A stretch of 64,000 nt of DNA from Terriglobia bacterium (GTDB taxonomy: Bacteria; Acidobacteriota; Terriglobia; Versatilivoradales; Versatilivoraceae), in NCBI GenBank assembly GCA_951813285.1, contig OX638355.1:4607136-4671135 (forward strand). Reading direction: 5' to 3'. A program made the position numbers and the translations under genes. Of this stretch, positions 1 to 8,808 are shown in pieces (the stretch's first letter is position 1; the number at the start of each line of letters is the position of its first letter). The notes below the pieces were generated by a model that had not been told where the DNA came from, did no database searches, and saw nothing but the letters and a program-made list of their open reading frames with translations.

Positions 1-119
1 ATCACCGCCAGGTCCGGTCCTCGCCACATGAATATCCACCTCCGGTCTGTTTGCGCTGGTAGCTCTAGTCCGGGCGAGAGCCGAAACGGCGAGTTCGCAC
101 CCGGCGCGATGCCTTCCGG

Positions 120-575
120 TCAGGGAATCTCGACCACCACGTATTGCTGCCGGACCGAAACCGGATAGGTTTCCGCCCGATAGGGTCCCGGCCGGGGGCC
201 GGCTTCCTCCTCACAACCCCCGCATTCGGATTCCCTGGTCTCCACCCGAACCCGATAGTTGCGAACCCGGGTCCGAACCGGATCGAACCAGGACCGTCCC
301 GTCTTGAGGTCGAACTCCCAACCGTGCCAGGGGCAGCGGACGATCTCACCGATGCGCGAATAGCTGTACTCGCCCGGGACGCGGGCCTGGAGCAAACCGG
401 ACTGCTGTCCCAGGCAGAGGGGACCTCCCTGGTGGGGACACCGATTCAAGAGAGCAAAAAATTCACCGTCCAGATTGAAAACGCCGATGGATCGGCCTTC
501 GACCTCGGCAATTTTCCGGCCGCCGGGCGGTATCTCGCCAAGGGTGGCCACCACGTGTTCAGCCATTGGGCCCAT
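120..575 (-). CDS. Rieske [2Fe-2S] domain protein
   Basis: This 151-residue protein has the two Rieske cluster loops: CPH at residues 46-48 (Cys and His ligands) and CPWH at 81-84 (second Cys and His). The loops are about 32 residues apart, longer than in classic bc1 Rieske proteins but seen in stand-alone ferredoxin-like members. No signal peptide or membrane anchor is visible, so a soluble cytoplasmic electron carrier or oxygenase ferredoxin is likely. The ATG at 575 is used; an ATG three codons later (566) is equally possible, and neither has a strong Shine-Dalgarno site. It lies 65 bp downstream of an amidohydrolase on the same strand and is probably cotranscribed. The partner oxygenase is not in view, so the substrate is unknown. 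Confidence 0.9.
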   Translation of the reverse strand: MGPMAEHVVATLGEIPPGGRKIAEVEGRSIGVFNLDGEFFALLNRCPHQGGPLCLGQQSGLLQARVPGEYSYSRIGEIVRCPWHGWEFDLKTGRSWFDPVRTRVRNYRVRVETRESECGGCEEEAGPRPGPYRAETYPVSVRQQYVVVEIP

Positions 576-640
576 CCGGTTTCAGGGGGGCGCCCCGGGA
601 ACTCCGGGCCTGACTGCAGCGGGCGGGTCGAGTGAGGGAG

Positions 641-1741
641 CTAATCGAGACCATAGAGGCTGCGCGCGTTCTCCGACATGATTTTCTTCCTCAACTCGCG
701 GGAGAGACCGGACGGCACGGCGCTCTCCGGGGAATCGAAGTCCCAGTGCGGATAGTCGGTGGCGAACATCATCCTGTCATCGGTGTCCATCTGCTCCAGC
801 AATTGCCGGAAGTAGCGCGGCTGGGGAGGCTCTTCCATGGGCTGGGAGGTGAACCAGAAATGCCTCCGAATGTAGGTGGATGGAGGGTGCCGGAGCGCAG
901 GGATCTCCTCGGAAAGCTTGCGCCAACCGTGGTCCAACCGCCACATCAGCGGGGCCAGCCAGGCGAAGCCCCCTTCGATCAGCGCCACCTTCAACGAGGG
1001 AAACTGCTCGAACACGCCTTCGCAAACCAAGCTGATGACCTGGGCCTGAAAGGCCTGGGGCATGCCCCCATGGTCCTCGATGTAGTGGGAGGGCCAGCCG
1101 GCCCCCGTAATGGGTCCTGCTCCGGCGCCCCCAAAATGGATGCCCACCGGCAGTTGGCGGCGCAGCGCGGCTTGATAGATCTTGCGGTACCTGGGACGCC
1201 CCAAGGGCTCGTTGGTCCGAACCAGCAAGAGGACCTGAACGAATCCCGGATGGCCTCCCACCCGATCGATCTCTTGCGCCGCCAGATCCCCATCCTCGTA
1301 GGGAACGACAATGGAGGCGCGCAGCCTGGGCTCCGGTTCCAGCCATTCGGCGATCTGCCAGTCGTTGATCGCCCGGGCCAGCGCGGCTCCGTACTCCAGG
1401 TTGAGTTGACCACCGGCCCCGTAAAGGCAGTTGAGGATGCCGTATCGGATGTCATAGGCGTCCAGCAACTGCTCCCGCATGAATTCCAAATCCGAGCCCG
1501 CCGGCAATCCCGAAGGCGGCCAGGCATCGTGCCGGGCGGCGTTCATCAGCGCCCGCGGATAATATCCTCCCAGATGGCCGCGCAGTCCGAACCTCTGATG
1601 GTGCCGGCGCCAGCGCTCCGGCAGGTACTTGTAGAGGGTCTCATTGGAGGGGATGATGTTGTGGATGTCGCAGTCGATGACCTCCAACTGCGACTTTTTG
1701 CGGCCGGTCGGGGATGGTGTTGAGCTTATCGCTGTCGCCAT
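641..1741 (-). CDS. Amidohydrolase (Amidohydro_2 / ACMSD-like TIM barrel)
   Basis: The 366-residue product carries DCDIH near residues 23-27 (the D-x-H metal-binding strand) and ATDYPHWDFD near the C-terminus (the conserved Asp of the last barrel strand). Both are typical of the amidohydrolase 2 family, which includes aromatic acid decarboxylases and lactone hydrolases. There is no signal peptide. The open frame extends to 2041, but that extension is translated repeat DNA; I chose the ATG at 1741 because a GGAGAG lies about 9 bp upstream. It is a paralogue of the gene at 2389-3474, with the same overall pattern throughout. The downstream Rieske gene suggests a role in aromatic or cyclic compound breakdown, which is inference. 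Hydrolase versus decarboxylase activity cannot be told apart here. Confidence 0.88.
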   Translation of the reverse strand: MATAISSTPSPTGRKKSQLEVIDCDIHNIIPSNETLYKYLPERWRRHHQRFGLRGHLGGYYPRALMNAARHDAWPPSGLPAGSDLEFMREQLLDAYDIRYGILNCLYGAGGQLNLEYGAALARAINDWQIAEWLEPEPRLRASIVVPYEDGDLAAQEIDRVGGHPGFVQVLLLVRTNEPLGRPRYRKIYQAALRRQLPVGIHFGGAGAGPITGAGWPSHYIEDHGGMPQAFQAQVISLVCEGVFEQFPSLKVALIEGGFAWLAPLMWRLDHGWRKLSEEIPALRHPPSTYIRRHFWFTSQPMEEPPQPRYFRQLLEQMDTDDRMMFATDYPHWDFDSPESAVPSGLSRELRKKIMSENARSLYGLD

Positions 1742-1829
1742 TCTTGTGAGCTCTCCAGTGCCCCGCCTGGTCTTGTCCCCAAGTGTTCCCATCTTAACAC
1801 GGGCGCCGCAGATCGTTTTTTTCATAATC

Positions 1830-1967
1830 AACATCGATGCACAGGATAACCAGGTCAAGAAGTTGTTGCCGGCGAAGCTGACTCGAGCGATACGAGACAC
1901 ACGATGCCGGCTACTGGGGCAAGGCATGTGGATGACAATAATCCTGTATATCCTGTGCATCCATGTA
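1830..1967. repeat. Family A inverted-arm repeat element, copy A1
   Basis: A 138-bp non-coding element starts with a variant of AACATGGATGCACAGGAT and ends with the inverted arm ATCCTGTGCATCCATGT. The arms consist of 9-bp units (TGCACAGGA). The interior (about 1858-1940) differs from the other copies. It lies in the spacer upstream of the amidohydrolase start at 1741, and its translation creates the false N-terminal extension of that gene. Confidence 0.85.
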
Positions 1968-2023
1968 AAACAAAAATGCAAACCGAGGCGTTTGCAAAAT
2001 TCGGCAGCGGGACCTTTGCCGGG

Positions 2024-2373
2024 AATGGCCACAAAAGGCACAAAAACACAAAAAGAACCATCGGATGGGCAAGTCTCGAAATCAAGAAACTCGTTTTGTG
2101 CCTTTTGTGCTTTTTGTGGTTTCTGTTGTCTCTTGTGCTTATCGTGGTGAATGCTGGAGCCTGCAGCACATCATCCTTGCCGCCTCAATGTCATTCCCGA
2201 TTGCGATAGTTGTAAAAGGCTCATAATAAACATGGATGCACAGGATAACCAGTACGGGACGCTGCTGCACGAGAAGCCGGCTCCGGCGATGATCGGGGGC
2301 GGGATTGCGGATGCTCAAGAATGGAAACTGGGCGTTTCCTGAAAAAATCCTGTGCATCCTGTGCATCCATGTT
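2024..2373. repeat. Composite 350-bp repeat (family E plus family A), left copy
   Basis: Positions 2024-2150 form an element with inverted arms of CACAAAAGG-type units around a short centre (about 2059-2093). Positions 2229-2373 form a family A element with 9-bp-unit arms. The whole block recurs nearly identically in inverted orientation at 15802-16160. The two copies differ by a few substitutions, a diverged stretch in the family A interior, and one 9-bp unit (ACAGGATGC) present only in the right copy. It ends 16 bp from the stop codon of the amidohydrolase at 2389. No gene is visible in it. Confidence 0.9.
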
Positions 2374-2388
2374 AGTCAACAGCTCGAT

Positions 2389-3474
2389 CTAGAGCCGGTA
2401 AAAGGAGCGGGCGTTCTCGGCCAGTATCCGGCGGGCCAGGGACTCGGACAAGCCCGGCGGAAAGGCCTCTTCCAGCCGATCGAAGTGCCAGTGGGGATGG
2501 TCGGTGGCGAACATCAGCATCTCGTCGGAATCCAGTTGGCCGATGACCTCCAGGAGTTGCCCGGAAGACGGGGGCGCATCCACCGGTTGCAGTGTGAGCC
2601 GGATATGCCGGCGGATGTAGTCGGAGGGGGGGCGCTTGACCCAGGGGATGTCTCGGCGCAGGCCCCGCCACTCCTTGTCGAGCCGCCACATCAGCGAAGG
2701 CATCCAGGTGCAGCCTGCCTCGATCAAAGCCACTCTCAGGTCGGGAAAGCGGTCGAACACGCCTTCCACGATCAAACTGGTCACCTGGGACTGAAAGACC
2801 TGGGCCATAGCGGCGTACTCCTCCAGATAAGTGGAGAGCCATCCACTGGGGGTGGGAGGATGGCCGGGGGCTCCTCCGAACTGAATCCCCACCACCAGGT
2901 CATGGCGGGTGGCCGCCTCATAGATGGGATCGTAAATCCGGTTGCCGAACGGGATCAGCGACCGGACCGGCATGACCGCCTGTACGAAACGGGGATCGGC
3001 GCCCCAGCGGTCGACTTCCCTTGCCGCCAGCACCGGGTTCTGGGTGGGGGCCACAATGGAAGCCCGCAACCTGGGATCCCTGTCCAACCAGTGCTCGACC
3101 TGCCACCGGTTGATGGCCCCGGCCAGTGCCGCCGCCAGGTTCGGGTCGTGCACCCCCTGAACCCGATAGGCGCAGTCCAGCACGCCGAATTCGATCTGTA
3201 GAGGGTCGAGCACCTGCTCCTGCATGAGGGCAAGCTGCCCCTCCACCTCTCCCTCCCAGTCCAGTCCCGGCCGAATGGAGGTCGGCGCTCCCTTGGGATA
3301 GTCGTCGGCATCCGGCCCCCGAAAGGCCGACTCCTCGATATAGTCGCACCAGTGGTCGGACAGATAGGGCTTCAGCACCTCCAGCGAGGGAATTTCGTTG
3401 TGCAGGTCGCAGTCAATGACCGGGCGTCCCGACCAGAAGGGTCGCCGGGCCTCATTTCCGGATTCCTGAACCAC
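2389..3474 (-). CDS. Amidohydrolase (Amidohydro_2 family), paralogue of the 641-1741 gene
   Basis: The 361-residue protein has DCDLHN at residues 21-26 (D-x-H metal motif) and ATDHPHWHFD near the C-terminus, matching the neighbouring paralogue position by position. It is a cytoplasmic-type metal-dependent hydrolase or decarboxylase of the TIM-barrel amidohydrolase superfamily; the substrate is not predictable. The two paralogues are on the same strand but separated by about 650 bp of repeat elements, so cotranscription is uncertain. The stop codon is 16 bp from the end of the repeat composite. The ATG at 3474 gives a normal family length. Confidence 0.88.
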   Translation of the reverse strand: MVQESGNEARRPFWSGRPVIDCDLHNEIPSLEVLKPYLSDHWCDYIEESAFRGPDADDYPKGAPTSIRPGLDWEGEVEGQLALMQEQVLDPLQIEFGVLDCAYRVQGVHDPNLAAALAGAINRWQVEHWLDRDPRLRASIVAPTQNPVLAAREVDRWGADPRFVQAVMPVRSLIPFGNRIYDPIYEAATRHDLVVGIQFGGAPGHPPTPSGWLSTYLEEYAAMAQVFQSQVTSLIVEGVFDRFPDLRVALIEAGCTWMPSLMWRLDKEWRGLRRDIPWVKRPPSDYIRRHIRLTLQPVDAPPSSGQLLEVIGQLDSDEMLMFATDHPHWHFDRLEEAFPPGLSESLARRILAENARSFYRL

Positions 3475-3670
3475 TCTGCCCTCTCGAAACGGTCACGCTT
3501 CCGAGAGAGACTATCCAGACCCAAAGCGCCTTGTCAATGGGGTCGAGGGCGGCCAGATGGAGGTTGCTGGCCGCCGGTCAACCAAGTATGATGGCGCCCA
3601 GGCTGGGGGTTGAATCAGAGTCGGCCAGGCCTGACCGGAGGTTGGAGTCGCAAGAGACCGGAGACGCCCC

Positions 3671-4693
3671 ATGAGAAAACGCAGCAGAAGAGGATTCGTT
3701 CAGGACCTGGCGCTGGCCGCCGGAACCCTGGCGCTGGCTCCCATGGCCGCTTGCCAGGCCGCCACAAGGCCGGGAACGGCTCGAAATCGCAGGGACCTGA
3801 TTCAGGCATTGGAGGGCGTGCACAACTTCATGGTCACCACCTTTCACTCCGACTTCGAGCTGGATTCGGAGGGCCTCCGGCGCAACGTGGCCGATCACGC
3901 CCGCGGTTTCCACCAGAATATGACCATCGTGGTTGCCGGGGGCCTGGGCGAGCTCTACAGCCTGGACATCGAAGAGCATCGGGCGCTGGTCACGGCGGCG
4001 GTGGCCGGGGCCGACGGCAAGATGCCCGTGGTGGCCGGGGTAGGCGGCGGCTACCGGAACGCAATGACCATGGCCCGCAATGCGGAAAAATCGGGGGCCG
4101 ACGCCGTGCTGGTCTTTCCACCGGGCTCCCGCTGGGGCCAGGAGGAAGGCACCTACCGTTGCTGCCTGGACGTGGCCAAGGCGGTCGACATCGGAGTGTT
4201 GATCTATCCCCGGTCGGAGGAGTACTGGCCCCGCCTGTTGAAGAGACTGTCCCGGATCGAGAACATCATCGGCTTCAAGGACCCCAGCGGGGGCACAGAG
4301 GTGGGTCTGGCCCTGGGCGACCTGGTTCCGGAAGACTTCCTTTGGGTGGCCGAAGGCGAGGGCCACGCCGCCAAGGCCCTGCCGGTGGGCGGCCGGGCCT
4401 ACACCACCGCGGTGGCCACCTTCGTTCCCCAGGCCAACCACGCTTTCTGGAAGCACGGCGTGGCCGGAGAGAAGGACAAGATGAACCGGGTGCTCAAGGA
4501 AAAGATCGAACCGGTGGTCAAGCTGCGCGGGGTCCAGCCCGGGTATGGCATCAGCGCCATCAAAGTGGCCCTGGAATCGCTGGGTCGGGCCGGCGGGCCG
4601 GTCCGGCCGCCGGGAACCCAGGTTGCTGAGCAGGACAAGGCGGTCATCGCCGAAATTGCCCGCTCCCACTCCGAGGTGAAGCGAGAAGGTTGA
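3671..4693 (+). CDS. Tat-exported DapA-like (dihydrodipicolinate synthase family) aldolase/lyase
   Basis: The 340-residue product starts with a twin-arginine signal (SRRGF at residues 5-9 and a hydrophobic stretch ending near Cys28). Key family residues are visible: GLGE at 91-94, Tyr179 in LIYPR, and the Schiff-base lysine Lys203 in GFKDPSGG. DapA-family enzymes cleave or condense pyruvate and 2-oxo acids. Export is unusual for lysine biosynthesis, so a catabolic N-acetylneuraminate-lyase-like or sugar-acid role is more likely (inference). The next gene starts 12 bp downstream and is another exported enzyme, so the pair is probably an operon. A second, more divergent exported paralogue lies at 14616-15635. 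Confidence 0.88.
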   Translation: MRKRSRRGFVQDLALAAGTLALAPMAACQAATRPGTARNRRDLIQALEGVHNFMVTTFHSDFELDSEGLRRNVADHARGFHQNMTIVVAGGLGELYSLDIEEHRALVTAAVAGADGKMPVVAGVGGGYRNAMTMARNAEKSGADAVLVFPPGSRWGQEEGTYRCCLDVAKAVDIGVLIYPRSEEYWPRLLKRLSRIENIIGFKDPSGGTEVGLALGDLVPEDFLWVAEGEGHAAKALPVGGRAYTTAVATFVPQANHAFWKHGVAGEKDKMNRVLKEKIEPVVKLRGVQPGYGISAIKVALESLGRAGGPVRPPGTQVAEQDKAVIAEIARSHSEVKREG

Positions 4694-4705
4694 GGGAGGT
4701 CAGTC

Positions 4706-5692
4706 ATGGATAACATGAGCCGGCGCGAATGGCTGCTGGCAGCCGGAGGGGCCGGACTGATGGCGGCGGCGTGCGGCAGCAAGGACCCCACCAAACCGAA
4801 GCCCACCGAACATCGCATCGTGGATGCCCACGTTCACATCTGGAGCTCCGACCACAAGCGCTTTCCGCTTGCTGACGGCTTCACGCCCGAAGACCTCTGG
4901 GTGCCGAGCTTTTCGGCGGAGAGGCTCCTTGAGGAGGCTCATCGGTCCGGGGTGGGTAAAATCAACCTGATCCAGATGACCTGGTACGGTGTGGATCACT
5001 CCTACATCCTGGACGTCATCGCCAACGACCCCGAACACTTCGTAGGCACCGGCATCGTTCCGGCGGTCACCGACGTCTCCCTGGCCAGTCCCGACCGGAC
5101 CATGGTGGCACTCTCCAAACAGGGCGTCTACGCCTTTCGCGTGCGCGGCGGCAGCACCCGTCCTCCGCTGGGCGGAGGCCCGCAGTGGATGGACCACCCC
5201 GGATTCGACAAGATGTTCAAGGCGGGGGCCGATCACAACCTGGCCCTGAGCTTCCTGATGGGCCCCCGGGATCTCCCCGAAGTCGACCGCATGTGCGGCC
5301 GCTACCCGGAAACTCCCATCATCCTGGACCACTTCGCCGGGGTCTACGAGGGCTCCCCCGAGGATGAAATCACCGCCCTGTTGCGCATGGCCGAACACAA
5401 GCGGGTCATGCTGAAAGTGGGGGCCTTCTACAGCAGAGGAAGAACCCCTCCCTACACCAGCCTGCTGCCCTTGATCAAGCGGGTGGTGGCGGCCTTCGGT
5501 CCGGAACGATGCATGTGGGAGAGCGATGCGCCTTTCCCTCCCGACCGCCCCTCCAGGCATCCCTTGCCCGACCCTCCGCACGGAATTGAACCGGCCGTGG
5601 CCCTCATTCGGGACCATGCCGACTTTCTCAGCCCGGCGGACAAGGAGCAGATCCTGATCAAGACCGCCGAGGACTTCTTTTTCAAGCGGTAG
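4706..5692 (+). CDS. Tat-exported amidohydrolase
   Basis: The 328-residue product begins with SRREWLLAAGG and a lipobox-like MAAAC (Cys23), so it is probably exported by Tat and may be lipid-anchored. DAHVHIW (Asp40, His42, His44) is the metal-binding D-x-H-x-H strand, and CMWESDAPF near the C-terminus supplies the conserved Asp. It closely resembles the gene at 61490-62458, including the stretch NLIQMTWYG followed by DHSYILD, so the two are paralogues. A GGGAGG precedes the ATG. It follows the DapA-like gene by 12 bp and probably acts in the same pathway. A small acyl, lactone or amide substrate is possible but not determinable. Confidence 0.88.
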   Translation: MDNMSRREWLLAAGGAGLMAAACGSKDPTKPKPTEHRIVDAHVHIWSSDHKRFPLADGFTPEDLWVPSFSAERLLEEAHRSGVGKINLIQMTWYGVDHSYILDVIANDPEHFVGTGIVPAVTDVSLASPDRTMVALSKQGVYAFRVRGGSTRPPLGGGPQWMDHPGFDKMFKAGADHNLALSFLMGPRDLPEVDRMCGRYPETPIILDHFAGVYEGSPEDEITALLRMAEHKRVMLKVGAFYSRGRTPPYTSLLPLIKRVVAAFGPERCMWESDAPFPPDRPSRHPLPDPPHGIEPAVALIRDHADFLSPADKEQILIKTAEDFFFKR

Positions 5693-6081
5693 GGTTACCT
5701 GAAACAACCCGGGTTCGCGCTGCATGCGACGGGGTAAAAAGAGTGATCCACGAAGGACCACGAAGACACACGAAGCAAGACGCCGAGGGGAAACGGAATC
5801 TTTCCCTGCTCCCGATACGCCATCCAGGTCGCCGGTTTCATCCTCGGATGATCCGCCTCGTCTTGGGGAGCGGGAGCGGAACTTGCCGGGAAATCCGTAC
5901 CATCCCCACAAGGGCTTTCCAGGCCGTCTCGGGTAAACTGATTTCACCTTCGGTTCGGTGAGATCACTCGCACTCGCTCACTTCTTTGGTGCCTTCGGAG
6001 GAGGGGGGGGCTTCGGCGGGGGGGGGCTTCGGTATGCTCGGTCTTGGTAAAGACCTACTGTCGGTTACCCGGTGTCCTTTG
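5693..6081. other. Intergenic region with family B arm and two long G tracts
   Basis: No gene is supported in this 389-bp spacer. Positions about 5740-5790 hold a degenerate array of CCACGAAGG-type units (family B). Positions 6003-6010 and 6018-6026 are runs of eight and nine G, each followed by CTTCGG, so the stretch is a short imperfect tandem duplication. Such runs could fold as a G-quadruplex or slip during replication. It separates two convergent genes. Confidence 0.6.
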
Positions 6082-6573
6082 CTACGCAGCAAATTCATGC
6101 TTGACGACATCATAAGCTTCCCTGGCACATCTCTCATTCAGTTTCTTGTTGACCACCAGCCGGTAAGGAGAATTCTTGCCAATCTCTATAGCCTCGCGGT
6201 CCAGTTGCTTAAGGCGAGTAGCAATTTGTTCATCATCAAGGGCATTCAACTCGATCCACAACTGTTCCCATTCCAGGTAAAGAAGCGAATATTCCTTACC
6301 TAGAATCGCCGCTTCAACGGATTTTCTCGAGTAGTCGGAAAAAACGGACCAGATTGCACATACAGCCACAACCAGGCTCACGCAGCCTGAAACCACATCA
6401 GGCATTCCGACTAGAAGCGACGCAACGGCTCCCGTGGACCCTAAAGCAACAATCGTAGAGAGCCGAAAGTGCAACTTTTGATAACGATTCCCAAGGTAAG
6501 TGTAATACCTTGACTCTCTTTCCCTGTCCAGTAGACCCAACCAAACTTTCTGAATTACAAGATCGTTAGCCAT
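6082..6573 (-). CDS. Small two-transmembrane protein, possibly SLATT-like
   Basis: The 163-residue protein has two predicted membrane segments at about residues 39-56 and 60-78. They are preceded by a charged, tyrosine-rich region (ERESRYYTYLGNRY) and followed by a soluble, probably helical tail containing EYSLLYLEWEQLW. This layout resembles SLATT-type 2TM effectors, which usually sit beside nucleotide-sensing or nucleotide-synthesising partners in defence loci. No such partner gene is adjacent, so the assignment is tentative. The gene is visibly richer in A+T than its neighbours, which suggests recent acquisition. It stands alone between convergent and divergent metabolic genes and next to the slippery G tracts. 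Confidence 0.65.
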   Translation of the reverse strand: MANDLVIQKVWLGLLDRERESRYYTYLGNRYQKLHFRLSTIVALGSTGAVASLLVGMPDVVSGCVSLVVAVCAIWSVFSDYSRKSVEAAILGKEYSLLYLEWEQLWIELNALDDEQIATRLKQLDREAIEIGKNSPYRLVVNKKLNERCAREAYDVVKHEFAA

Positions 6574-6788
6574 AACGAACTCGTTTCTTCCTGGCGCTCG
6601 GCGCTTAACGTTTCTGGGAGATACCCACTTCGCCGAACCATATACCAGGAGCGATTGAACTGTAAACTCTCTTCAACCAAACCTGGCTTTGTGCATTCCT
6701 CCGCACATCGAAAACATCGCATGGCTTCCCCTCCAAGTCAAGCACTCCACAGAATATGGTAACCTTGGGAGGAGAAAGGAGATTGTCG

Positions 6789-7778
6789 ATGCAAGCCAGG
6801 TTTTCTCGCCGACGATTCCTGCAATCCCTGGGCGCCGCCGCCTCTGCGCCGGCAGCGGCCTACGATTCTCGCTCCGCCCCCCTGATCTCCTCCTCCATGG
6901 CCGGCTCTTCCTCCGGCTTTGTCCATCCCCAGAAAGTTCTGCTGTGGGAACGAACCCGCAAGGAGGTCCGGGAAGCTCTTCAGAGCGGCGATCTCAAGGC
7001 GGCCATCGTGCCTACCGGATCCACCGAGCAGCACAACGAACACCTGGCGCTGATCACAGACGCCGCCACCGCCACCCTGTTCGCTCAACAGGCCGCCCTC
7101 CGGCTCTACCCCCGGGTGACGGTCTCCACGCCCTGCCCGGTGGGTTACTCTCCCTATCACATGGCCCGCAAGGGAACCCTCACCTTGCGCAAGGAAACCT
7201 TTCTGGCTTACGTCTTCGACGTGATCGAAAGCCTCACCGCTCACGGGTTCGGCACCATCCTGGTGGTCAACGGCCACGGGGGAAACCATGGCCTGCTCAA
7301 GGGGGCGGTCCCGGAGTGGCGCCGCAAACTGGGCGTCACCCTGGATGCCGTCTCCTACGGGGAGGGTTACAAGGAGGAGGAGCTGGCCACCTTCCTGACC
7401 TCCTACCGGCAGAAGCTGGACGGGGAGCTGGACACGCTCGCCCGCCAGACCGGCCACAGCCATGCCTCCGAAAACGAAACCTCGATCGTCATGGCCGCCT
7501 ATCCGGACCGGGTGCGTTTCGTCACCCTGGAGGAATACGACCGGGCCGGTCTGAACTATGAATCGGACATGCCGCCCAAGGTCTGGGAGTATATGGAACC
7601 CTTCGATGCCCAGCGGACCACCAACCCGGAAAACCCGCGAGATCGCGCCCGCCAGGAGCAGGCCCTGCTGGCGACCCCGGAAAAGGGGGAGAGGCTGATT
7701 GCCCTGGGTACCCGCTACATCGTGGACAGGCTGCAGCAGATGATCCAGGCCACCGATGCCGGACGCCCCTGGCCGTAG
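6789..7778 (+). CDS. Tat-exported creatininase-family amidohydrolase
   Basis: The start at 6789 is preceded by GGAGGAGAAAGGAG and gives a twin-arginine signal (SRRRFLQ at residues 6-12). Creatininase-family metal motifs are present: STEQHNEHL with Glu80 and His82, Asp91, NGHGGNHG at 161-168, and SHASENETS further on. The family hydrolyses cyclic or linear amides (creatinine, formamidopyrimidines) or acts in cofactor maturation. Export suggests amide scavenging in the periplasm (inference). The open frame begins 33 bp earlier at 6756, but that start lacks a ribosome site and would bury the Tat motif. Length (329 aa) is normal once the leader is included. Confidence 0.88.
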   Translation: MQARFSRRRFLQSLGAAASAPAAAYDSRSAPLISSSMAGSSSGFVHPQKVLLWERTRKEVREALQSGDLKAAIVPTGSTEQHNEHLALITDAATATLFAQQAALRLYPRVTVSTPCPVGYSPYHMARKGTLTLRKETFLAYVFDVIESLTAHGFGTILVVNGHGGNHGLLKGAVPEWRRKLGVTLDAVSYGEGYKEEELATFLTSYRQKLDGELDTLARQTGHSHASENETSIVMAAYPDRVRFVTLEEYDRAGLNYESDMPPKVWEYMEPFDAQRTTNPENPRDRARQEQALLATPEKGERLIALGTRYIVDRLQQMIQATDAGRPWP

Positions 7779-7929
7779 TGCCGCGTTCCTCACCGGGTCG
7801 CTGGATGCATCCTGCGAATGTTCAATATCTGCGACTGTGTGAGGAAACATTTTCCCGGCGACAACATCGTGTAACCGTTTCTTCAGCGGCTGCTGCCGAT
7901 CCACGGTCAAGTATCTACTGCCGGTCTTT

Positions 7930-8808
7930 GTGTCCCTTCTTGCCCTATCCGTCCCCGGAGACGGCGGTACCCGGCCGGTGTGCCTGGAGGTCGCCCCCCG
8001 ATTCGGCAGATTCCACCAAGCGGTCCGCTCCCCGGCCCTCAGCCTGACAGCCACCAGCCTGAATCTGGCCACCGAGACTTCCTTCCGCAAGATTCAGCGG
8101 GAACTGGAAAGGGTCCAGCTCCTCCAGTCCGATCTGTTCTTTTTCCAGGAAGTCGAGCACCATCCCGATCGGGGCTCCCTTATAATCGACCGGCTTGCCA
8201 AACACCTCGGCTATGACTATCTCTTCGCCCCGGCTCAGCGAGTGGGAGAAAACGGCGCTCAGGGACTGGCCATTCTCAGCCGCTACTCCCTGCAAGACGC
8301 CGAGGTCATCCATCTGCCCCGGTTTATCCTCAAGGTCAACAACCGCTGCCGCATTGCCCTGACCGCCATTGCGGCCACACCCCTGGGCGCCGTCGGCCTG
8401 GTCAACCTCCACCTGGACACCCGCATCAACCTGAAACAGCGCTGCCGGCAGCTTCATCCCGTGCTCGAGGCCACCTCGAAACTGCCCCAAAACTCTCTGA
8501 TCGCCGGCGACCTTAACACCCAGAACTATCTCTGGGTTGAAAACCTGCTTCCCCTGCCCTTTCTCCATCGCCAGGTCAGGCCCGTTTTGGCCAGGCTGAA
8601 GACTTACGGATACACCACACCCTTCACCCAAACCGGGCGCACCCATGCCTGGGCTCCGCTCAAGTTGGACTGGATCTTTCTGAGGAAATTGAAGGCCCAG
8701 GACCGACGCGTGCAAACGATCGGGTTCTCCGATCACCGCGCCCTCTGGGTACAGGCGGTTCCCGACAAGTCTCGCCCCCGCCCTGCAGTGCGGTTCATAC
8801 GAGAGTGA
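7930..8808 (+). CDS. Endonuclease/exonuclease/phosphatase-fold protein with a repeat-encoded C-terminus
   Basis: From the GTG at 7930 the protein is 292 residues. EEP-fold motifs are in order: TSLNLA (about 43-48), QEV with Glu74, GDLNTQ, LDWIFL and FSDHRAL near the end. Members cleave phosphodiesters in nucleic acids, sphingolipids or inositides. The region before the GTG stays open and reads like part of a hydrophobic leader, so the true start may be upstream and the protein exported. The fold ends at about residue 278; the last 14 residues (DKSRPRPAVRFIRE) and the stop are encoded by a repeat module found many times in the window, so the original C-terminus was probably replaced. Confidence 0.75.
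   Translation: MSLLALSVPGDGGTRPVCLEVAPRFGRFHQAVRSPALSLTATSLNLATETSFRKIQRELERVQLLQSDLFFFQEVEHHPDRGSLIIDRLAKHLGYDYLFAPAQRVGENGAQGLAILSRYSLQDAEVIHLPRFILKVNNRCRIALTAIAATPLGAVGLVNLHLDTRINLKQRCRQLHPVLEATSKLPQNSLIAGDLNTQNYLWVENLLPLPFLHRQVRPVLARLKTYGYTTPFTQTGRTHAWAPLKLDWIFLRKLKAQDRRVQTIGFSDHRALWVQAVPDKSRPRPAVRFIRE

Noticed and set aside
1644-2150. 168-aa ORF with a Cys/Phe-rich C-terminal stretch (FCAFCAFCGFCC)
   Set aside because: The Cys/Phe repeat comes from the CACAAAAGG-type units in repeat family E. The rest is antisense to the amidohydrolase and its spacer.
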